Source: Thereva unica | Taxonomy: Eukaryota; Arthropoda; Insecta; Diptera; Therevidae | Length of the DNA: 64,000 nt | NCBI GenBank assembly: GCA_949987705.1 | Contig: OX465281.1 | Span: 32,348,942-32,412,941 of the forward strand | Reading direction: 5' to 3' | Part shown: positions 30,691 to 41,834 of the stretch, piece after piece | Layout: each line of letters begins with the position of its first letter | Numbering within the stretch: position 1 is the stretch's first letter | Notes under the pieces: model-generated | Seen by the model: the letters and a program-made list of their open reading frames with translations, nothing else | Told to the model about the DNA's origin: nothing | The model's database searches: none | Position numbers and translations under genes: made by a program

Positions 30691-32018
30691 GAATCAATCT
30701 GGGAAGGAGGGCAAGAAGTATACAGTTGGAGATCATCAGCATATAGATGAAAGGAACAGTGGCCAATAGTAGAGGGGAGATCTTTAATATATAATGAAAA
30801 TAGTAGAGGACCAAGAATTGAACCTTGTGGAACACCAGAAGGCACCAGTAGGAGAGAGGATATAACATTATTATGACGAACACATTGAAAGCGATTAGAT
30901 AGCAAAGAGGAGAAAAGCCGTGTAGTAGAAGAAGAGAAGCGATAGCGCTGACTTAGTTTGGAAAGCAGGATCGTGTGCACCACCGAGTCGAAGACTTTAG
31001 AAAAATCAAGAAGCACTAATACTGCAACGTCACCTTTATCAATCGCAGAGCGAATGTCAGTAGTTACCTTTAGTATAGCTGTTTCGCATCTATGATTTTT
31101 ACGGAAACCAGATTGATATTCAGAAATAAGGCTATTAGATTCAAGGTAGCGCTGGACTTGAATGAAAACAGTTTTCTCGAAGGCTTTAGCAAGGAAAGGA
31201 AGAATGCTAATGGGACGGAAATCTGAGATATCTGCAGGAGAAGATTTTTTCGGTAAGGGGATCACTATGGCTTTTTTCCACAACAAGGGAACTTGGGAAG
31301 TAGCCAGGCAGTAATTAAAAACATGCGTAATGATATTCAAAATTAAGGGGGCGAGCAGCTTGAAAAACCGTGGAGAGATTTCATCATAACCGATGCAGCT
31401 TGACGAAATGGAGAGCAGTATTTCAAAAACTTCCGAGGAGTCCACACAGCGGAAGGCAAAGCCATCAGTACTATGCGGAAGGACTGAGAAAGATCGAGAG
31501 ATAGGGAAAGCAGGAGGGGATTGAATGAATGAGAGATTTAGAAGGTCTACATCGATATCAAAAGGGGAGGGTGCAGTAGCATGTATGCCCAGCGAGCGAA
31601 GGTTGGACCAGAGTTGCTTGGTGTTTAAAGAAGGATCAAGCCTACGGGCATAAAAACTGCGTTTTCGTGATTTGACTTTACTAGTGACGAGGGTGCGAAG
31701 CTGTTTATAGGCATTAAGATATCTAAGGATCCTAGTCTTGCGATAACGCCTGTACATGCACTCTCGCTGACTTATCAATTCACGGATTTCACTAGAAAAC
31801 CGAGGACAGGGTGAGGATGGCCTACGGCTTCTTGTGACTAGCGGCACACATTGATCAAAGAGAGATTGAGTAAATAGAGTCAGCAAACTTACTTTAGCGT
31901 CAACACAAGTAGTACGATAGATAACATCCCAAGGAATGACGGAGGCAGCTTCAGACATTTGATCAACATTGATGTTACTAAAATCACGAAAAGTATACGA
32001 ACTAGACACGGAGAGCAC
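30657..32018 (-). pseudogene. LINE-B copy 2 ORF2, reverse transcriptase
   Basis: A 453-codon frame with a linker rich in basic residues (RRYRKTRILRYL), FRPISILPFLAKAFEK, LLDFSKVFDSVVH, SGVPQGSILGPLLF and the catalytic LYADDLQLY. It runs out of frame near 30690 soon after the palm. The remainder is in the next frame (29993-30883). Catalytic aspartates are intact, but the protein is split. Confidence 0.88.
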
Positions 32019-32202
32019 ACCAAGAGAGAACCGAACGGAAAGGAATAATAGGTCATGGTCCAGAAAGCTAGGGGGGGGGGAGTTGATGATGCTTTAACAC
32101 TGCATCAGTGCAGGAAGTAGCTAGGACATCAAGCAAGGATGGGTTTTGACAATTTAGAAATGTTGGTAGATTATTTAGAATATGCAAGTCCAATGTCTCA
32201 AA

Positions 32203-32745
32203 TTAATATCTAAGGGCATTCGCACGAGGATTGATTTTGAGCAGATTAGCATTAAAGTCACCCGCAACAATTATGTTCTCATAGTGGTGAGAAAGAGAAG
32301 AAACAAGATCGGAGAACTCAGTAGCGATATCGGAATTGAAGGCATTGGGAGGACAGTATACGCTGATAACAACACATTTGTCATATGGAGATTTTATCTC
32401 AACAGCAATAAACTCGAATTGTAAGCCATTAGACTTATCGAGCACTCTTGAGGAGAGCGAAGAGGTCACATATACAGCGACACCACCACCAGTGCGGTCA
32501 AACTGATCACCACGATGTAACACAAAATTACGAAGGGAAACAAAAGAGGAGGGGATTTCTGGTTTTAACCAAGTCTCACTCACAAGCACAACCTGTATCT
32601 TTGTTTGATCAAACATCCATCTCAATTCATCCATTTTGTTGTTCAGACTTCTCGCATTTAGAACACATAAGTCCTGAGGAGGTGGAGCAAAGGATGTTTT
32701 GCAGTCTTCCCTGCACTCTATCAGGAAACTGATACATAAATGCAA
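32203..32745 (-). pseudogene. LINE-B copy 2 ORF2, endonuclease
   Basis: Contains VLNARSLNNKMDELR, ETWLKPEIP, GGGVAVYVTSSL, YDKCVVISVYCPP and AGDFNANLL, the ordered motifs of the APE-type endonuclease. Unlike copy 1, this copy keeps the frame across FIAVE...YDKC. The frame ends after about 180 codons, before the SDH motif, because of an indel near 32205. Confidence 0.85.
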
Positions 32746-33142
32746 GAAATGAGCACAGCCACAACTTTAAAAGTCAGTAAGAAATAAGCTAAAAATGTTA
32801 AATAGAAGAAGAAATAACAGACAGGATAAGAAGGGACAGATAAAGAGAAAGAAGAATAGCCAAGAAAAGAGGCAACATAATACATAAAAATTCTATAGAA
32901 ACTTAAAATTAAAACCAAAACTAAAAGTAAAAAAATTAAGAACTTATATGTAACAACTTAAATTTAAAATCAAAACTAAGAGGAGAAAAATTAAAATTAA
33001 AACTAAGAGTAAAGAAAAAATAAAATGAAATGAAAACATAGCAAACAAATGCTCCACAGTATAGCAGGATGCTTCTCCAAAGTTAAGGCCTGACGGAAAT
33101 GGCTTCATTCAGGTCAAGGACAGACTTAAATATTTGAGGTCT

Positions 33143-33964
33143 TTAATTTTTGTCCAGCTGAACAAAAATCCGACCTTGTCGTGAAAACACCGCGGCGACG
33201 AGGTTCCTCAATTGAAGCTTTCTTGCCGAACGAAAAATGTCTTCGTTTTTTGGCGACAAGCTTTCGCTCAAACGAACAACGCTGTCAGCAGTAAATCCCA
33301 GATTCAATTTGTTCAGTGAGAGAGTGCCGTACTGCCGGGCTTTCTTCAGAAACTCCTGCTGCTCGTTGGCCGACAGGAATTTCACTATCAGTAGCGAGCT
33401 AGGAGCCGCAGCGCTACCAGTCGGGGAGTTCTGGCGTTTTCGTTGATGCGGCCGGAACACGTTCACAAAAGGTGACAGTTCATGCCCGATAGTAGAGGAA
33501 AGCGATTCCAAGATATGCTTCGGGTTCTCGTTCTCACACATCGGGACGCCTCGGATGACCACGTCCTGGAGTCGTAGCTGCCGCCGCAGATCCTCCACCT
33601 CATCGGAGACTACGGCGATGTCGTGTGGCACAGTTTCAACATCGTCTCTTAGTCCTGCAAATTGACCGTTAAACGTATTACAGACCTCATCAATACGTGC
33701 TGTTAGGCAAGTCTCGAGGGAGTTCAAACGATCCTCGAAGGTGGCAAGTTGATCGTCCAGCATGCGGTTGAGGCTCACTAAAAGCTTTTTTCCCAGAAGT
33801 TCAAAGCTGTCTTCAGGGCCAGCAACTGACGTCGATCTAGGCGTTCTGCTTCTGCTATCGGTGTGCCTGCTGCTGCTAGCGGGGGTGTTCACCCCAGCGG
33901 GATTAACATTAACAATATCGGCACATTTTCTTGTTTTCGGCCTTGCTTGGGTTGATTTAGACAT
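33143..33964 (-). CDS. LINE-B ORF1 protein (intact)
   Basis: The product is an RNA-binding/chaperone-type ORF1 protein of about 273 residues if it starts at MSKSTQARPKTRK. An in-frame Met 14 codons upstream begins a hydrophobic stretch and is less likely. The N-terminus is basic and Ser/Arg-rich (SSRHTDSRSRTPRS). A heptad-like segment around residues 60-140 (LLVSLNRML, ATFEDRLNSLE, VSDEVEDLRRQL) suggests a coiled coil for trimer formation. The C-terminal part (VVIRGVP, SSLLIVKF, GRIFVQLD) has the strand pattern of an RNA-recognition domain. No stop interrupts it. It lies just upstream of ORF2 on the same strand. There are no CCHC zinc knuckles. Confidence 0.8.
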   Translation of the reverse strand: MSKSTQARPKTRKCADIVNVNPAGVNTPASSSRHTDSRSRTPRSTSVAGPEDSFELLGKKLLVSLNRMLDDQLATFEDRLNSLETCLTARIDEVCNTFNGQFAGLRDDVETVPHDIAVVSDEVEDLRRQLRLQDVVIRGVPMCENENPKHILESLSSTIGHELSPFVNVFRPHQRKRQNSPTGSAAAPSSLLIVKFLSANEQQEFLKKARQYGTLSLNKLNLGFTADSVVRLSESLSPKNEDIFRSARKLQLRNLVAAVFSRQGRIFVQLDKN

Positions 33965-34159
33965 TTTGAAGCACAGGAAAAACGGAAAGAGAAAGGCTAA
34001 AAACACAATCGGACACCGACTTTAAAAACGCTGCGGTAATATATACTTGGCGGAAGATTTGAGCGGATAAATTAAAAAGAAAAAAACCGGGAGCTATGCA
34101 GAAACACGTCTACTCAGTCGACCTTCACTATGTTTAGTTCTTGTTGGCTAAAGCTCCTC

Positions 34160-34492
34160 ATGCTGTAAACATGCTAAGGGCGACGGCGACGGTGCACACA
34201 AATTAAAAAGCACACACAAGAATAATCATCTTCGACATCCGAATGCTACGCACGCGCACAGGAACATACGAGAATAGCAACACAATCCCATGTCACACCG
34301 CCCAGGCAACTTTGAGGGGCGACGGCTACGAAATAGAACTTGGATTGATAAAGTCGCCACTCTCGGCGACCTCGTCGTCGAGTGGTCTGCATATTGTGCT
34401 GCACCCTTCATACTCATAGAAAAGCTGTGTGTTCTATTCGTTTTTGCCAGTCGCTGTGGAAACTATTTTCGCCCTTAGCATGTTTACAGCAT
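34160..34492. mobile_element. MITE-like element, 23-bp perfect TIRs
   Basis: ATGCTGTAAACATGCTAAGG (34160 on) is mirrored by CCTTAGCATGTTTACAGCAT ending at 34492; 23 bp match perfectly. The interior has GGCGACGGC-type words. It lies between the LINE-B copy 2 leader and an RT relic. Target duplication is not clear. Confidence 0.75.
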
Positions 34493-34499
34493 CAAGTGA

Positions 34500-35104
34500 T
34501 CTATTCCACGCTGGAGTACTTTAAGGCTTCATTCTTGGGCCACTTTTATTCATTATTTTTACTAATGATATTCTAAGATTCATATGTATTCAGGCGATGT
34601 GCAGCTTTATTTCCCTGCTCCAAAGGAAAAAATAGTGTATGAAGAAGCTAGCTGTTGGCTTGCTCATATATCATACGGTGGTCCACATTAAATTTGCTCC
34701 AGATCAATCCTTTGAAATCCCAGTATATTTTAATCTCTCTAACTCTACTACTGTTCGTCCTGACATCTCTGCTATCGCGTTAAACTCGGTTCCTATTGTT
34801 TGCGTTAATAAAGCAGTGAACTGCAGCACTTGCTGCAATCACACTAGTTTTATTGTTAGTAAAACCTACGTACTCCTGTCTAAACTTCGCTATCATTGCG
34901 GTTTGTAGAAAAGAATTGTGCGAATATATTTGCTTAAAGTTTTACTACTACCTCTTCTAATGCATGGCCTTTCCATCTATTCCTCTGTCGATTCTTTATG
35001 CGCCCATAAACTTGTTGCTTGTAGCTAACTTGTGTACACCGTTTTGACCACATTTAACCCTACTCGAACTCCGTTTTGGGCTGCTCTCTCTCGATTACAA
35101 ACAG
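34500..35104 (+). pseudogene. LINE-H: degenerate reverse transcriptase
   Basis: Translation shows GFILGPLLFIIFTNDIL, the block before the RT palm. It is followed by YSGDVQLYF where YADD would stand, so the first catalytic Asp has become Gly-like noise. Later segments include CCNHTSFIVSKTYVLLSKLR and LLPLLMHGLSIYSSV, which follow the thumb pattern seen in LINE-B. There are multiple stops. It is an old CR1/Jockey-type relic. Confidence 0.6.
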
Positions 35105-35106
35105 TA

Positions 35107-35559
35107 GGACTTCGTGAAACGCAAAAGCCTATGCTCACGATAGTCACTTACAAGCTACTAACCTGCGAATTTACTAGCTGCTACTACACTAACCCAGTGT
35201 CATCACGTTCACTAGCTAACTAGCAGATTGAAAACAATCTGCTGAGAAAGTTGAAAGTCGGGCTACTTTACTCGTTATTCTCTGGCGTGTGGGCTTGTTA
35301 GCTAATAAACTAGCCGTGTGTCATCATAGTTGCTAGTGAACCAGCTGCGAGTATCTTATTATTTGATTTCATTGACTACAAAATGACAGAGCTTGTTCGC
35401 GCTAGCTAGTTGGCTACTGAGCGAGTGGAACGTTTTGAATGTCTTTATCACTATTGCACCAGCTGACTCGTCGGCTAGGAGCTATTAAACTCGCTCAATG
35501 TTATCGAACCTTAAGTGACTATCGTGAGCATAGGCTTCCGCGACTGTTTCACGAAGTCC
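35107..35559. mobile_element. MITE-like element with about 50-bp TIRs
   Basis: GGACTTCGTGAAAC, then AAGCCTATGCTCACGATAGT at the left, match the right end in reverse complement (ACTATCGTGAGCATAGGCTT, GTTTCACGAAGTCC). A small length difference lies between the two blocks. The interior holds many short CTAGCT/AGCTAG palindromes. No coding capacity. Confidence 0.75.
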
Positions 35560-35564
35560 TTCTG

Positions 35565-36895
35565 GAGCGCAAACCGGTTTGTTAAATTTGAATCACCCCG
35601 GCCGCAGGATCATAATGCATTTTCAAAGTGGCCCGCGATACCATTTGGGTTGGCCACCCCTGCTGTAGAGGTTTATATACAATAAGGCTCCATGGGAACT
35701 GATATATGACTCTTCCTTCGTGGAATTTAAAAAGCCTCAAATAAAGTGCCTAGGCCTTGAATACAGCCTATATTCCGCTCATTATTTTGATTGTAAGCCC
35801 CATTTTTGTCATGTGTAAATAGAAATAACAATGTTCAAAGGAGATCCTTAATTTATATTTCATTTATTTCATTGTGTCGCGAGTATTTTCGTATCCAGAT
35901 TTCAATTTCAAAATATATTTTTTGTGTTAATCCCTTGTCATTGACTAAGTTCCTTCGTCTCTTACACCGGATTTAATTACTTCCACCCTGGCAGTTCACA
36001 GTCAAGCACAAAATTTCTTTTGTATTATTTATGAATTTCACCATAGCAGGAAGCTTTCTTGTTGAGTCCTTGAAGGTGTAACCACAGAAACCGCAGGATT
36101 TTCGGCAGACAAACTTAAATACTACCGAATCCTAATTTATTATGACGATCTTGTGGTGCGCTCCACTGAATGTCTTTAATACTTAGTTAAAAATAAATTT
36201 CCAATTGTATGTCGGGTGGGACGAGACTGCCATTTAAGGCCGTTGATATCCTGGCAATAACACGACCATTTCCCTTTTCTTATTGTTGAATATTTTCGCA
36301 GACAATGGTCCTAGTGTTGTAATACAAAACGAAGGGTGAAAATCCCTCTAGCATCTCGAAATATTGCACCAATTTGAAGAGAGCAAGATTAAATTTCTAT
36401 TTTTGAACGAATGAGTCCTTGGGATGGAAGGACGAGGATTTCATCAATTTTCTGTTCTTGTTTTGGAATTTCTATAGGCAGTTTTTCATTCCGGAAGACA
36501 TTGTTGACAAAAGACAGTTTTTGCTGCAAGGTTTGATACTGAAGGGTTTTTCATTTAAGAATTCATTTTTTGGACTCTATAGTGCTGGTTGATTGAACGC
36601 TGCACGTAGTTACCAATCGAATTTGTTTACTTTCTGACTGCAATTTTGATTAGTTTTGAGCCTTGCGTGACTTTCCCGAAAGAATGCCTTGAATGGAATT
36701 TTGACCAATGATATCTTGCACTATGCCAGATGAGTAATTCAGATTGGTTGAAGAGATTCAGCAGTCTTCCTTTAGGTTTGTCATTGAAACGAGCCGAACA
36801 ACAGTGACATGGAACTTGAAGGGAAGAGCCTTCCACCCTTCTCATCCTTTATTATTCTATTGGTGGAAATTTGAGGAGTAATGTCCAGTGACCAA
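35565..36895. other. No recognisable element
   Basis: Only short open frames and no repeats that I could pair. Confidence 0.4.
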
Positions 36896-36899
36896 GTCA

Positions 36900-36948
36900 A
36901 ATAATATCCTTACATCCTACTTTTATAATATCCTTACATCCTACTTTA
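36900..36948 (+). repeat. 24-bp direct repeat, two copies
   Basis: ATAATATCCTTACATCCTAC is repeated back-to-back with a 24-bp period. Confidence 0.85.
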
Positions 36949-37021
36949 ATTTTGACGTCAGCTGAGTGATCCGATTCAAGAATAAAGCATTTGTGGCTTA
37001 CCAAGTCAGGTGTGGACTTTC

Positions 37022-37200
37022 AGCCAGAGCCGGATTAGGGATCTGGAGGCCCCTAGGTAGAACCTGTGGTGTGGGGCTCTTCAGCAGAAAAAACTCTAGC
37101 CAATAACCTTGACAACAGAAAGAGAACAATATCTACTATACATTGAACCATGATTCGAACGACATGACGGACTAGTAGTACAAAGGGTGATTAATGATTT
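37022..37200 (+). mobile_element. hAT-like end followed by a LINE-A tail relic
   Basis: CAGAGCCGGATTAGGG with a following GGAGGCCCCTAGG resembles a hAT-family terminus (37022-37060). Separately, at about 37140-37192, CATTGAACCATGA, ACGACATGACGGACTAGTAG and TACAAAGGGTGATT match the LINE-A 3' UTR. Neither has its other end. Confidence 0.5.
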
Positions 37201-37312
37201 CAAATTCAATTTCAATCCTTCTGCTGGATTCTGTTCCTTCCAGCCACTTTGTAGCTGATTAGCTCTTGTGTTGGGTGTTTGATTTTCACATGCTCCATGT
37301 TTCGTATTATTG

Positions 37313-37600
37313 TAACGGCAGACCTTAGGACATTTTGTTGAAAAGTACTGAGTTATGGAGAAAATTTTTTTTGGTGAAAAAGGCAAGGTTTTTTTTTGGG
37401 AGAAAAGGAGGCCTGGGGGAAACAAAAAAAAAAAGAAAGGGCAGTTTTTTTGAAAAATTAGGAAAAAGGAAGTTAGTTTTTGGAGAAAATTTAAAAAAAA
37501 TAGGAAGGAGTCTAGTTTGAAGAATTGGAAAAAAAAATATTAGTTTCGAGACGGGAATAAATGAGTTAGTTTCTCTTGAATTTGACAAAATTTAGTTTTT
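37313..37600 (+). repeat. Purine-rich tract beginning TGTAACGG
   Basis: TGTAACGGCAGACC is followed by about 250 bp of G/A-rich text with G-A-A-A words and A runs. The start and composition recall the left part of the LTR at 50008 (TGTAACGGTCGGGG, then GGAAAA-rich text). It may be a fragment of a related LTR; no right end or target duplication was found. Confidence 0.35.
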
Positions 37601-37604
37601 GAAA

Positions 37605-38860
37605 ATCGGGAACAGTTTTTTTGTATAATTCGAGAAAAAGATCCTGGAAGTCGAACCTGATAACCTGAAGAAGTGGGATAAGAATCTTCCACGGTGAACC
37701 TATTGACTGTGCAAGAATCAAGGCACAGACGTATCTTATTTGGATTTTTCGAACTACCCCAAAGACGCCCGGAGGAAAATAGAAGGCTAGAAGGAAGAAA
37801 TTGGCCGTACCTATTGGAAGCCGCTATCCGCACCCTGCACCCTAGTGAGTTTCAGGAAGCCTAGGAGAGCCTGGTTGGGAAAAGCGCCAGCAGACCTCTC
37901 CTCTCACAATGTTACCATCAGGGCATAGGTGGCGGTATTAAACAAATTTTCGTGACCGGGTCAAGAGCTTAATTAACTCGGAGACAACATTCAGAAGACG
38001 AAAACTAAACTTGAAGGAAGCGCTAGTGGTCGTGATAAGATATTGGCTGAAGTTGCTCATCCGATGTCGAAGGACTAATAGTAGGAGTCAGGACCAGAAC
38101 ATGATAAGGATAATGTAGTATAGTCTTAACTACATTCTTTAAGGTAGCATGCTTAACATTTTCCTAATTTTTTTCTTCGGTGCTGGTCATAATAAACTGT
38201 AGCAGATTTTAAATATATGGAAGAATTTGTTACAGGTTATGTAGTTACTCTTGTGTGTATCTAACATAGTTAATTTTTTTATCATACAATTTATTATGAC
38301 ACTGCAGTAATTAGCTCACATTGGAATATACATATTTTTTTTAAACTAAGGTTTGGTTCTTGGAAAACCAAACATATTTCTTAAATTTTTGTGAATATCA
38401 ATTTTGGTCTCAAGACAACTTTGATGGTTTTTTTATGATATTATTCTAAGTTAAGTTTTTTTGAGTATGACAATAATATTTCAAACATAAATTATAAATT
38501 TTTTTTTAACGGTTATTTAACACATTCACGCCATTATAACATAATTTTGTTGCGGTCTTTGACATTAATTCTTTTTTTATGTGACCACCTAATTACGGTG
38601 GTAGTTGATACTGTTACTTCGGTTAATTCTGTAGCGATTTTTGTAAGAAAACAAAGGCGACTTGGTACCAGGGCGCGTTGATTTCTCTTGTTGGTTTTTT
38701 GATGTGTTTATAAATGTACCACCATTAATGATTGACTTTTCTGTAATTTTCCTGTTTAATATTAATTAAATCACCTTTTTGTGTTGAATGCCTTAATTAC
38801 ACAATTTTTTTGTTTGAATGTTATAATTAAATTGTATACTTTAAAGGATCATGTAATATA
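37605..38860. other. No recognisable element
   Basis: AT-rich, with T-run rich text from about 38270 to 38870. No identifiable coding or repeat structure. Confidence 0.4.
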
Positions 38861-38871
38861 GAGTTAACCCT

Positions 38872-40608
38872 TCTAGCACAGAAGGCGCACTTTACAGCTA
38901 AGCGTGAAAATCTATATATACATACACATACATACATATATATAGGTATATATATGTATATATATACATATATAGAGTTTCCCTTCTAATACAGAAGGTG
39001 CACTTCCCAGCAGGGCTGAGAAATGTTTACCACTGCCGTGGCTCAGCTGAGACATGCAAACATAAAATATTAAAAACATAAAAGATCAAAAACATTAAAC
39101 AGAGAAGCATGCAAAACTAAAAAGGGAGTGAGGCACGCAGAGAGTCACGCCACATTGAGAAGGGTCCTTTTAAGGACAACTTCACTGGTTAGCAAGCTAA
39201 ACACACTCCTATTGTTGTTAGTATTTATAAGCATGCGATTAACGGGTTCGAACATGCCATAATTGGTGTTAGAGGAATTAATGTGCAAGAGAGGTTCACC
39301 TCTCAGGTTGTAGTTATTCACTCTAAATGACGCGCGGTTTCTTAAGAAACCAGAGTCCACCTTGTCATTCATCAGTCGATGAACGAATATAACGTCAGCG
39401 ACCTCACGGCGCTTATGGAGGGAGCTTAAGTTGAGCAATTTAAGTCTGTTCTCATAAGGCGGAAGAGCGAGTGGGTCATCCCACGGGAGGTGACTGAGTG
39501 CAAACCGGACGAACTTCCTTTGAACCGATTCGATTCTACTGACATGGGAGGAGTAGTAAGGAGACCATACCTGGGAAGCGTAGTCAAGCAAAGGCCTAAC
39601 CAAAGATATGTACAGATGTTTAGTGACGAGGGGGTTGTTGAACTCTTTGGACCATCTTTTTATAAATCCCAGGACTGAATTGCCCTTGGAGGAGATATAA
39701 TTGATGTGGGTGGAGAAATCCAACTTACTTTCTAACCTAACCCCAAGATCGATTACAGATTCAGTACGGGAGACCTTGTTGTCAAGGAAAGTATAGTCAT
39801 AAGTTATAACACCACGTTTCCTACCAAAAGTCATGATCTCGCATTTACTAATATTAAGCACAAGGTTGTTGTTGGAACACCAAGAATAGAAGGTGTTTAG
39901 ATCTGCTTGCAGAAGTTTGCAATCCTCTATACTCCTTATGTGGCGATACAGTTTGATGTCATCAGCGTAAATAAGGATTTTACAGTGCTTTAGCAGGGTA
40001 ACAATATCGTCAATTGATAAAATAAAAAGAAGAGGGCCAAGATGACTGCCTTTCGGGACTCCAGAGGACGCTTCGATGTTCTTCGATTTGACTCCGCGGA
40101 ATAGAACCTGGTAGGTTCTATCGGCTAAGTACGACTGGAACCAATCCACAAGGGCATGCGGAAAGCCTAATTTCTTTAGTTTAAGAACTATAATAGAGTG
40201 GGAGAGCTTGTCGAAAGCCTTACTAAAATCTGTATAGACACAGTCAGTTTGGCAGCCAGTGACAAAGCCTCTAATTGTGTGTGAAGAGAACTCCAGTAAA
40301 TTAGTAGTAGTGGAACGGGCTGCAAGAAAACCATGTTGGTTTGTTGAGATAAGCCTCTTGCAGATAGGGGCGATAGCAGAATAAATAATAGATTCGAAGA
40401 GTTTTGGTATAGACGATAACTTCGCAATTGGCCTATAATTAGATATTTCGTTTTTACAGCCTTTCTTATGGACAGGTATAATAAAAGAGTTCTTCCATAA
40501 GGTTGGGAAGCGCCCTTTATTTAGGGATTTTTGAAATAAACATAGAAGAGGAGACAGTAGGGCCCCTGCACAGGATTTTAGAACAGCTGGAGGGACTCCA
40601 TCAGGGCC
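38872..40608 (-). mobile_element. LINE-C copy 1, 5'-truncated
   Basis: Nearly identical in reverse complement to the copy at 55.9-57.7 kb. It carries RT plus a 3' UTR containing two GCGCC/GCACC-TTCTGT-TAGAAGG hairpin motifs separated by a TA-rich microsatellite. It ends GGGTTAACTCTAT, as in the other copy. The element is cut on its 5' side at 40608, in the middle of the coding text, as expected from incomplete reverse transcription. Confidence 0.92.
39145..40608 (-). CDS. LINE-C reverse transcriptase (open, 5'-truncated)
   Basis: An uninterrupted 488-codon frame with no start codon of its own, because the element is truncated. It reads GPDGVPPAVLKS, LWKNSFIIPVHKKG, NYRPIAKLSSIPKLFE, YTDFSKAFDKLSH (first catalytic Asp), SSGVPKGSHLGPLLF and YADDIKLY (catalytic pair). 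Then come LVRPLLDYASQVWSP, VQRKFVRFAL and LHKRREVADVIF, the usual C-terminal region of Jockey/CR1-like LINEs. The reverse transcriptase is whole; the endonuclease and any ORF1 are missing. Only a few residues differ from the copy on the plus strand, so the family was active recently. It cannot move by itself. Confidence 0.92.
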   Translation of the reverse strand, partial: GPDGVPPAVLKSCAGALLSPLLCLFQKSLNKGRFPTLWKNSFIIPVHKKGCKNEISNYRPIAKLSSIPKLFESIIYSAIAPICKRLISTNQHGFLAARSTTTNLLEFSSHTIRGFVTGCQTDCVYTDFSKAFDKLSHSIIVLKLKKLGFPHALVDWFQSYLADRTYQVLFRGVKSKNIEASSGVPKGSHLGPLLFILSIDDIVTLLKHCKILIYADDIKLYRHIRSIEDCKLLQADLNTFYSWCSNNNLVLNISKCEIMTFGRKRGVITYDYTFLDNKVSRTESVIDLGVRLESKLDFSTHINYISSKGNSVLGFIKRWSKEFNNPLVTKHLYISLVRPLLDYASQVWSPYYSSHVSRIESVQRKFVRFALSHLPWDDPLALPPYENRLKLLNLSSLHKRREVADVIFVHRLMNDKVDSGFLRNRASFRVNNYNLRGEPLLHINSSNTNYGMFEPVNRMLINTNNNRSVFSLLTSEVVLKRTLLNVA

Positions 40609-40974
40609 TCGTCATCTCGTGTTTGAGTTTTGGTTGTAAAGTATGGTGGGGGTTGGTTTTGTGGTTTTAAAGTATATCGAGTGGTTTAGCATGATGTATT
40701 AAGGACAGCGGTAATGACATAGCAGCGGACGATAGATTTGCCCCGAACTTTGTTTGCCAGGGATCCTCCACCCCGTTGCGAGTGCTTCTCGTCTGCCCTG
40801 ATGATGGGAGGACCTTCAAGTGCAGGTAAGTGGTGATGCACCGATGTAAGTGGTACCTTTGGGAGTCCTGCCATCCCACAACCCCCCGACGAGCCAGCCC
40901 TTCTCTGGAAGCCCGGGGTACCGTCGATGTGTTTATTTACATGCTTTGATTTTTTTGTTCAAAATTTTTTGTTT

Positions 40975-41830
40975 TTTTTTTTTGTATGCGGATCCGGGGT
41001 TTTCTTCGGGCAACCAACCCAGGGTTCACGGTACATTATTAAGTAATAATTTTCTTCTGATCGCAGAAGGTCTAAGATGCGAAAAAACTGCTCCAATTCG
41101 TTGACGAATCGTCGGCCTGAGGGGCTGCGGATGCGTAGGCCGCGATTGCGCACATCGTTCGTTTACTTTGGGGAGGGATTTACACGATACAGGGTTCCGC
41201 TACTCGACATGGTTCAATGTCTCTGTTTTGCTTGACCCGAAACTTTAATCCTTTCTAGGATGAACGATCCCGTCTGACCACCTCGTACTCCTTGTGTGCT
41301 CCAGTTTGTGCTGCCCTGATAAATTAGTTTCGCTTACAAGGAGCACATCAGGAGCTCGGCTTCCTCTTAATCCTAATGATTGAGTTGGCATTTATTGCCT
41401 CGATTTTGATGGTGTTCTCTTCCAGTACTGGCATAATGCGCTTACTTCTTGTCTGCGGAGAAAAACACGGAATAACCCAGATCAATCCTGGCACCTAGCT
41501 GATTTACCCGTCTTTGAATGTTGGCCAACTGTCCCTGGATGGACAGAAAGATTGTCTTTAACTTGGAGTTCACCGAGGGTGGGGCCTGTCCTACTTAAGG
41601 AGCCTGTTGTGGTACTGCCTGTGCTCCCTTTGCCACTTGGGCAAAGGATAATTTGGTTGTACTATGTTTTGGAACATGGCCATTTCCCACCTTTTCTGTA
41701 CCTGGTAGTAGCGATAAAATTTCTCAACGCTGCCATATTCCTACAATGGTTCAGATCGTCGATGGTGAAGCAAATATCATGGTCACAGATAAGTTTGAAG
41801 GTATTTTTCGAAACCACCACAAATAAGGGA
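40975..41830 (-). pseudogene. LINE endonuclease/ORF1 relic
   Basis: On the minus strand I read IKIEAINANSIIRIKRKP, resembling the NANSL...KRRAEL start of an APE-type endonuclease. YEVVRRDR follows, and later IAAYASAAPQAD, then FVNELEQFF and ENYYLI, as in IVSAYAP...NELxxFF...YYLIAGD. Stops and frameshifts are many. Upstream (41480-41830) is a possible ORF1 remnant with IDDLNHCRNMAALRNFI. It does not join LINE-C, since the sequence between them (40609-40970) fits neither. Confidence 0.5.
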
Positions 41831-41834
41831 GCTT

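Larger units (their letters stand above)
29697..34130 (-). mobile_element. LINE-B copy 2, nearly full length
   Basis: Contains, in order on the minus strand, a 5' leader, complete ORF1, ORF2 endonuclease, RT and the 3' end. The 3' end (plus strand 29697-29770) has AAGATGTAAGTCTTGTGTAC and a tail of AATTG/AATTC units, in contrast to copy 1's ATT/ATC tail and copy 3's AAAT tail. It is the most complete copy here, but ORF2 is split by frameshifts. The 5' end is set approximately, before the inverted-repeat element at 34160. Confidence 0.88.

Noticed and set aside
29760..34130. Plus-strand frames opposite LINE-B copy 2
   Set aside because: They are shadows of the minus-strand LINE coding sequence.
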